From contig NXFV01000868.1 in NCBI GenBank assembly GCA_002803225.1, positions 1 to 13,136 of the forward strand: DNA of 13,136 bases, given 5' to 3'. Position 1 is the first letter of the stretch, and every line of letters starts with the position of its first letter. Made by a program: the position numbers and the translations under genes. This DNA comes from Gamarada debralockiae (taxonomy: Eukaryota; Ascomycota; Leotiomycetes; Helotiales; Hyphodiscaceae). Positions 8,655 through 13,136 of this stretch are shown piece after piece. Below the pieces are notes generated by a model. It had not been told where the DNA came from. It was given only the letters and a program-made list of their open reading frames with translations, and made no database searches.

Positions 8655-9272
8655 TCATAGATCTGTATCATCGGGCGGCGGTAAAGGCTGCTCGGAGCCG
8701 GCCAAGAGATCATCCTTGAGCTTTTGCTTCTTCTCCTCGGACCACGATAGCCAGGTATAGGTTTTCCAAGCTGAAGATGGTAGGAGAGGCCCCTCTTGCT
8801 CAGAATTTATCCACTCGATATTTCTCTTGCCGAAGGTTTGGCAGATGCAGATGCACGCTGTTGGGGATCGAGATGTGTGTCCTGTAGTTTCCATTCAACA
8901 TTTGTTATGTCCTTCGCATCTCCATCATTCTTCGTGTTCTGTTTCTGCACGCTGCTGGCCGCCGATTTGGCGTTGTCGCTATTGTCATCGTTGGAAATTG
9001 AAGGTCGCAGAGGAGAGGAAGGCGCGCCCATAATGGCTCGTACGATGGCCTGCTGTTGGATATTTCGATTCAGTGATAAAGCTTCTGGAGATTAGCGCGA
9101 AAAGAACAGTTTCTTCAATTCCTTAGGTAGTGAACCGGTGATGACTGGTAACACCAATTCAGTCCTTTATCCTCCACTATTCACAAGCAGGATCACCTCG
9201 AATTTGATTCAGTTCCACCACCCCGGGCTTCTGATAAAGTAGAGACGTCAATTGTTGTGGCCGTTTTCTTAG
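8655..9272 (-). pseudogene. Decayed gene of unknown family
   Basis: Minus-strand coding-like text in three frames that follow one another. From about 9272: LRKRPQQLTSLLYQ and KPGVVELNQIRGDPACE, then TAG at 9179-9177. A shift at about 9177-9163 gives TELVLPVITGSLPKELKK, then TAA at 9094-9092 (after LFFSR). The same frame continues NRNIQQQAIVRAIMGAPSS and a polar, Asn/Asp/Ser-rich stretch to about 8830. A last one-base shift near 8830-8825 gives KRNIEWINSEQEGPLLP, SAWKTYTWLSWSEEKKQK and a Pro/Asp-rich end with stop TGA at 8657-8655. Two nonsense codons and two frameshifts. The family is not recognised. It points away from the intact 2EXR gene. Confidence 0.5.
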
Positions 9273-9297
9273 GCGAGGCGGGCGACTGCCTCGCCTA
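9270..9297. repeat. Perfect 10-bp inverted repeat with 8-bp loop
   Basis: TAGGCGAGGC at 9270-9279 and its exact reverse complement GCCTCGCCTA at 9288-9297, separated by GGGCGACT. It is G+C-rich and about 130 bases upstream of the 2EXR start codon, at the 5' edge of the neighbouring relic. It could form a hairpin or be a dimeric protein site. Function is not shown. Confidence 0.85.
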
Positions 9298-9428
9298 GTA
9301 ACCTTGATGGCAGACGACCCAAGCTGCAAAAAGGATCTTTGGTCCGGATATTTACCCTACCTCCAATTTTAATATGGTCTTCGGCCAAAGAGATACACAA
9401 TCGAGATTTCTCCTCCCTGAAAGAAACA

Positions 9429-10217
9429 ATGTCTTCAATCGCCGCCAGCTCTCCCGTCGGCTTCGAAACCTTCACTCTCTTCTCTTCCCTCCCAGCTGAG
9501 CTTCGTATTATCATATGGCGCTTAAGTCCCACACCCCGCATCGTCGAACTCCTCCAGTCTACCTACAACACAGGCCTTTACTCAAAGGCCCCCTTTCCAG
9601 CAGCTTTGGTGACATGTCAGGAGTCGAGGGAGGCCGTTCTGCCGCTATATCCAAAGTGCTTCAACGCATTCAACCAATCCCCGCGAGTACCTTTCAATTT
9701 TGAAATCGACACCCTCTACCTGGAGAGGTCTCAAGTATTCCCCAACCGCCAGTACCTAGTAGGGATTTTGAAGGAAAAGGAACTGGCAAGACTCAAATTC
9801 GTCGCCATTGATGAGCAACTATTGGAGGAGGGCATTCTCGGCAGGGGTATAAAGGACGCACTGAAAGCCATGACACAGTTGAAAGAATTTAAAGTTGTTC
9901 GTGATATTGAGACTACACTTTTTCCAGAGAATCAATTTAGTTCTCCACTGGTGGATGAACAGATTGTGTTCCTCGATGAGGCAGGGTTGAGACGGAGGGT
10001 GCGGTGTATTGGGTGTACGTGGCCGGATGAGGTGGAGGGCCGTTCGAAACTTCCTGATGTGCAAAAGTTTGAGAGGTGGAGATTCTCTCAAAGTGTGGAG
10101 ATAGAGATTGTGTATGGATGGAGGTCTTGTTTTCTTTCAACTCCGGAATGGAAGAAGGATGACTTCGCGAACTGGTCGCTGGATTGGGGAGAAGTTTGGG
10201 ATGTGCCAGGAATATGA
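9429..10217 (+). CDS. 2EXR domain-containing protein (262 aa)
   Basis: Intact single-exon gene of the fungal 2EXR family, whose members carry a conserved segment with two E-x-R-like motifs and mostly have no known biochemical role. The ATG at 9429 (context AAACA-ATG) is the first in-frame Met; the frame is open upstream to 9339 but without ATG. Domain text: FSSLPAELRIIIWRLSPTPRIVEL (residues about 17-40), ALVTCQESREAVLPLY (about 58-73) and the FEIDTLYLE block near residue 94. The second half contains Lys/Glu/Leu-rich helices (ARLKFVAIDEQLLEE) and an acidic, Trp-rich C-terminus ending WDVPGI. The length is normal for the family. A broken paralogue lies 1.5 kb downstream on the same strand. Cellular role is unknown. 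Confidence 0.88.
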   Translation: MSSIAASSPVGFETFTLFSSLPAELRIIIWRLSPTPRIVELLQSTYNTGLYSKAPFPAALVTCQESREAVLPLYPKCFNAFNQSPRVPFNFEIDTLYLERSQVFPNRQYLVGILKEKELARLKFVAIDEQLLEEGILGRGIKDALKAMTQLKEFKVVRDIETTLFPENQFSSPLVDEQIVFLDEAGLRRRVRCIGCTWPDEVEGRSKLPDVQKFERWRFSQSVEIEIVYGWRSCFLSTPEWKKDDFANWSLDWGEVWDVPGI

Positions 10218-10332
10218 CTTGTTCATGCTGCTAGAGTATAATTGACATACAATCGCTCGATAAAATAAGATGTTAATAATTATCCCAAAACATTGAGAGA
10301 AGTCTTGAAAGTAACTTTCGTGTCGGTTCCCC

Positions 10333-11570
10333 TCATGTCCTAAAGGACCAAACAGCTGCTAGAGCGATCACTTGTTTCACTTCTAACATCACTTCCCTAC
10401 GCTCTTCATCCTTGTCTTTCAGAAGCTTCATTGACAACAACTTCTCTCGTTTGTGAGGCATTAGTAACGTATCTGATCACCGAGGATGAACGGATAGATT
10501 TCTGAATTCAGATGGATCTTTTGAAAACGCTTTCCCCCAATCAAACGTCCTCGGGCTTTCTCTAACCTTAAAATTCGCTCTGGACGCATTCAACCTCTAC
10601 GAAGTACTTGGAGACCACAATCTGCCTAATAGAGTAGGACCAGAGGCATACCATTCAGTGAAGATAAGCCTTGAATGCCGATGTCTTCAAGCCGCGACAT
10701 TGCAGCGGAATCTACGGCGTGCCCGGACAGAGCTTCCTTCCTGCCCTCATCATTCAAAGCCAGAGTACTGGCACCCATCTCCAAGCATTGTACGCACACT
10801 TCTTCCAGTGTTTGTTCAATCAAATTTCTATGTGTACGCTCAAGTTCCAAGGGTGCAAACTCTTTCCATCGACATTTATAGATTCCTTGCAACATCTTTG
10901 TAGGGATATAATCATGTGACAGCGCACTTGACGTATTATTACCTCTTGCTAGAGCGTTAAATATTTGTCTCTCTTCAAGCGTTGAACATAGAGAGGGCTC
11001 TTTCCTCTGGGTCTTTGGGATGTCAAGACCATAGACGAAGTCATGACTGGATCCGAGAGCTGGCTGCACCCTGTGGCAGGCATGATGTAACTAGGATTGA
11101 GAAAAAGGTGCGACAGCATGAGAGCTAATTATAGTCTTTGAACAACCCTTCTGGGTTTTATGACTAGATATGTAACTTTGCATTGAGCAACTAGCTCCCT
11201 GTAGAACTTCAGTAATTGCAGGTGTCTGTTTTTCGAGTCAGTCTCCATCAAATTCTGAGTTTGTTTGAGCACTTCACACAATGTTGTTTGTACTGCGGAG
11301 TTTGGCCCTGTTAGGAAGCAAATGCTCAGATGTCTGCTTCAAAATATGTTTACAGGAGACTCCCCTCTGATTAGTTCTAAGCTAATTGTGCAATATATAC
11401 TCATTTGTCACCCACCATGCCTTTCCATAACAGGTCTTTCCCAATCATAAGGATGAGCATTTTTCTGAGCAGTTACTTCAGACTTTCAACTTTCGTTCAA
11501 ATATGTGCAAGTATATCCAAGGATTAAGCTACCGAGGACCACGTCAGTCTTATTGATACAGAGTGAATGA
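10333..11570 (-). pseudogene. Decayed multi-exon gene with ankyrin-like segment, unknown family
   Basis: Minus-strand relic assembled from coding-like pieces. The frame near 11570-11416 contains TDVVLGSLILGYT, a TGA, and AQKNAHPYDWERPVMERH. A likely intron (11415-11308, GTGGGT...CTAACAG) joins in phase to 11307-11177: GPNSAVQTTLCEVLKQTQNL and LQLLKFYRELVAQCK. A second intron (11176-11091) with a strong acceptor CACCTTTTTCTCAATCCTAG precedes the best piece, 11090-10626: LHHACHRVQPALG, LEERQIFNALARG, KCRWKEFAPLELERTHRNL, EQTLEEVCVQCLEMGAS. LHHAC resembles the start of an ankyrin repeat. After the stop at 10626 a one-base shift gives QIVVSKYFVEVEC, another near 10563 gives TFDWGKAFSKDPSEFRNL, then TGA at 10479-10477, then MKLLKDKDEERREVMLEV and a final TGA at 10335-10333. 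A shorter functional gene ending at 10626 (203 codons from ATG 11428, stop included) cannot be excluded. Confidence 0.5.
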
Positions 11571-11587
11571 ATTTGTCAAAAGAGTAA

Positions 11588-11758
11588 ACAAATCTACTTC
11601 GCCGGATAGTCACGTACTTCTTCCAACTTCTCGACACCGAGACCTTCCAAGAACATCTCCGCATCACCTCTTCCATCTTGAAGGAATCAGAGGCCCTTGA
11701 CAACCTGAACAACATCATTCTTCGAGAGCATCCACCTCCCGAACCCAAGCCATGGTAA
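11588..11758 (+). other. Possible 3'-end coding fragment upstream of the broken 2EXR gene
   Basis: A 56-codon open frame without a start codon reads RRIVTYFFQLLDTETFQEHL, SSILKESEALDNLNNIIL and ends PPPEPKPW. Its stop codon (11756-11758) overlaps the ATG of the following 2EXR relic (ATGGTAA), in a different frame. It looks like the C-terminal end of a protein whose 5' part is missing, and no family is recognised. The region also carries the far 5' end of the minus-strand relic, so one of the two readings may be spurious. Confidence 0.25.
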
Positions 11759-12525
11759 CTCATACAACGTCCAACCCCATTCCTCCCACAACCTTCGGAA
11801 TCTTCCCAAAGCTGTCAATAGAGCTTCGACAGAAGATATGGAAGTGTACTCTCCAGCCTCGTGTCGTTGAGATATAATTCAAGGAATCGAAGGCGATCTT
11901 CTCGACCGTCGCCCTCCCTGCTGCCTTCCACGTTTGCCAAGAGTCCCGCAAATCAGTCTTAATCTACTAACAGCTCTCTTTCGGCTCCAATTTGCACCCC
12001 GCTTCGACATATTTCAACCTTGAGTTGGATACTGTCTTTCTCAACCTCATACACCGCTCAGCAGAGTCCAACATTGGCCGCATCTTCAAAATATTGAACG
12101 AAAAAGAGAAAACCGGAACAAAGCATCTCACCCTCGATGACGATTACGAACTTAGCGACTACTACATCGAGAACGAAGACGCTTTCAAGAAGCTTCAGAA
12201 AAGAGTCGAACTCATGACGGGTTTGAAGGAACTCGGTATCAGTTACGAAGTGGATCATTTGAACGACTGGCTGTTACTGGGAGATTCCAGCGTTGGAGAT
12301 CTGGAAGCATTTTCCATGTTTTTTCCATCTGGAAGTTATCGAGACCTATTTTGTACTGGAAATGTAACCATTGTGCCTCTAGCGTCTCAACTCAGCTGTA
12401 ATAACTCTCTCATGCGCCTTCATGCTCCTCGCTGTAGTGATGTCTGCCGTTTGGATGACCTTCTGTATCGACACGCCTCTCCGGGGACTCTCAAGCGCTC
12501 TATCACTGCTCGGCTCACTCTGTGA
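11752..12525 (+). pseudogene. Broken 2EXR domain gene
   Basis: One frame runs from ATG 11752 with two in-frame stops. TTFGIFPKLSIELRQKIWK and PRVVEI lead to TAA at 11875-11877; then AIFSTVALPAAFHVCQESRK and SVLIY lead to TAA at 11968-11970; then YFNLELDTVFLNL continues open. The blocks line up with the intact gene upstream: F-x2-LPAELR-IIW / FPKLSIELRQKIW, CQESREAVLPLY / CQESRKSVLIY, FEIDTLYLE / LELDTVFLN. Further on come Lys/Glu-rich helices (FKILNEKEKTGTKHL, FKKLQKRVELMTGLKELG). Family-like text fades after about 12370; the frame runs on to a stop at 12523-12525. The proteins differ too much for a recent duplication. Both stops fit CAA to TAA changes. Confidence 0.78.
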
Positions 12526-13088
12526 GCTCCCTCTTCCGCCGTATACAAACCAGCAAGTGTACATACGGCTTGCATGAAGCTTGGAGATGACTGAACGCAC
12601 TAGCCACTCAATTACCCTCCTATCCCAACCACCCTCGACTGCTCTACTTGCCTCAGCAAGCCGGTTTCTCCTGGCTTCATTGCTCCGTACAATGCATCTT
12701 ACACCCTCCATGTTTTGTTGTATTCCTCGTACGAAACAGCCGTTCTAAATGCTCCATCAGCATCGACATACTTGAAAACTTCCTCGATCGTATCGCCAGC
12801 ATGATCGTAGTAGTTCTCCATAGCTCCTAGCACTTCCACCTGCGCAAAATATCGATCCTCATCACTCTTCACACTCTGCAAGTACGCAATCACATCACCT
12901 GAGGTCCTGTATTCCTGGCCTCTTAGTGCAACCACCTCTCCTGTTTCCGCTGCGTCACTGTCCTCCCGTCTTCCCTTGATGACTCCATTGCAGTGTTTCC
13001 AGTAGTGCAAAGTAGTAATATATGACCAATAATTGAAGTTTGTATTATTACTACCATAATGACGTATTAGTATAATATTATATGAGAT
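12379..13088 (-). pseudogene. Possible broken minus-strand coding remnant, unknown family
   Basis: A minus-strand frame open from 13088 to 12699 without a clear start reads FNYWSYITTLHYWKHCNGVIK, EYRTSGDVIAYLQSVKSDED, FAQVEVLGAMENYYDHAGDT and AVSYEEYNKTWRV. A frame shifted by one continues at about 12705: CIVRSNEARRNRLAEASRAV, WDRRVIEWLVRSVISKL, ending ELRR at 12379. A frameshift or a small intron (a GTGTAAG donor lies at the junction) could explain the step. No known domain is seen. The left part is antisense to the tail of the broken 2EXR frame. The 5' end lies in AT-rich sequence and may continue beyond the window. Confidence 0.3.
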
Positions 13089-13136
13089 CTAGGAGGGGGT
13101 TTATGATATTATACCATAATTATCACACATAATATC
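13011..13136. other. AT-rich edge with short palindrome and repeat
   Basis: The last 126 bases are about 25% G+C, far below the rest of the window. They include a perfect 12-base palindrome TATAATATTATA (13071-13082) and two copies of TACCATAAT (13052-13060 and 13112-13120). This could be the margin of a mutated repeat or an AT-rich block of the type seen in fungal genomes. No gene or terminal inverted repeat can be shown within the window. Confidence 0.5.

Noticed and set aside
8478..8716. Open plus-strand frame of about 78 codons
   Set aside because: No start near its 5' end, no motif, and it overlaps the 3' end of the minus-strand relic.
9819..10091. 90-codon minus-strand ORF within the 2EXR gene
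   Set aside because: Antisense shadow of the intact 2EXR coding sequence.
10658..10919. Three overlapping plus-strand ORFs of 68-82 codons
   Set aside because: Antisense to the best-preserved exon of the minus-strand relic; they contain no motif.
1..13136. Search for tRNA, rRNA, CRISPR arrays, bacterial-type operons, or a polyketide/NRPS core gene
   Set aside because: None seen by eye on either strand; the intron-containing genes also rule out a prokaryotic source.

Overview
The window looks like nuclear DNA of a filamentous ascomycete (Pezizomycotina). The support is short GT-AG introns of 52 to about 110 bases, a Zn(II)2Cys6 transcription factor, a secreted type-B carboxylesterase with a fungal-style GPI tail, a LacA/NodL-type acetyltransferase of the fungal form, and two genes of the 2EXR family. 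2EXR genes are especially numerous in Leotiomycetes, so that class is my best guess, but this is inference. No tRNA, rRNA, CRISPR array or complete transposon was recognised.

Left part (1-4926): two intact genes point away from each other across a 1.2 kb shared promoter region. On the minus strand is a 598-residue secreted, probably GPI-anchored carboxylesterase (2033 to 185, one intron). On the plus strand is a Zn2Cys6 regulator (3242 to 4803 or 4926, one certain intron and one probable terminal intron). The geometry suggests local control of the esterase by the regulator, but that is not shown.

Middle and right part (about 5.2-12.5 kb): mostly a graveyard. I find an acetyltransferase relic (+), a faint relic around 6.4-6.8 kb (+), a decayed secreted Ser/Thr-rich protein with a cysteine-containing C-terminal domain (-), a decayed unknown gene at 8.66-9.27 kb (-), one intact 2EXR gene (+, 9429-10217), a decayed gene with an ankyrin-like start (-, 10333 to about 11570), and a second, broken 2EXR gene (+, 11752 to about 12370). 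The breaks are in-frame stops in otherwise coding-like frames, plus single-base frameshifts. Most stops can be explained by C:G to T:A transitions, so mild repeat-induced point mutation (RIP) or ordinary decay are both possible.

Right edge: a possible broken minus-strand coding remnant (12379-13088) runs into a very AT-rich tail (about 25% G+C over the last 126 bases).

Taken together, the esterase, regulator and dead acetyltransferase could be the remains of a small catabolic or metabolite-tailoring cluster, but no core biosynthetic enzyme is present. I did not find a convincing new biological system. The most useful observation is the density of previously coding sequence that simple ORF calling misses.
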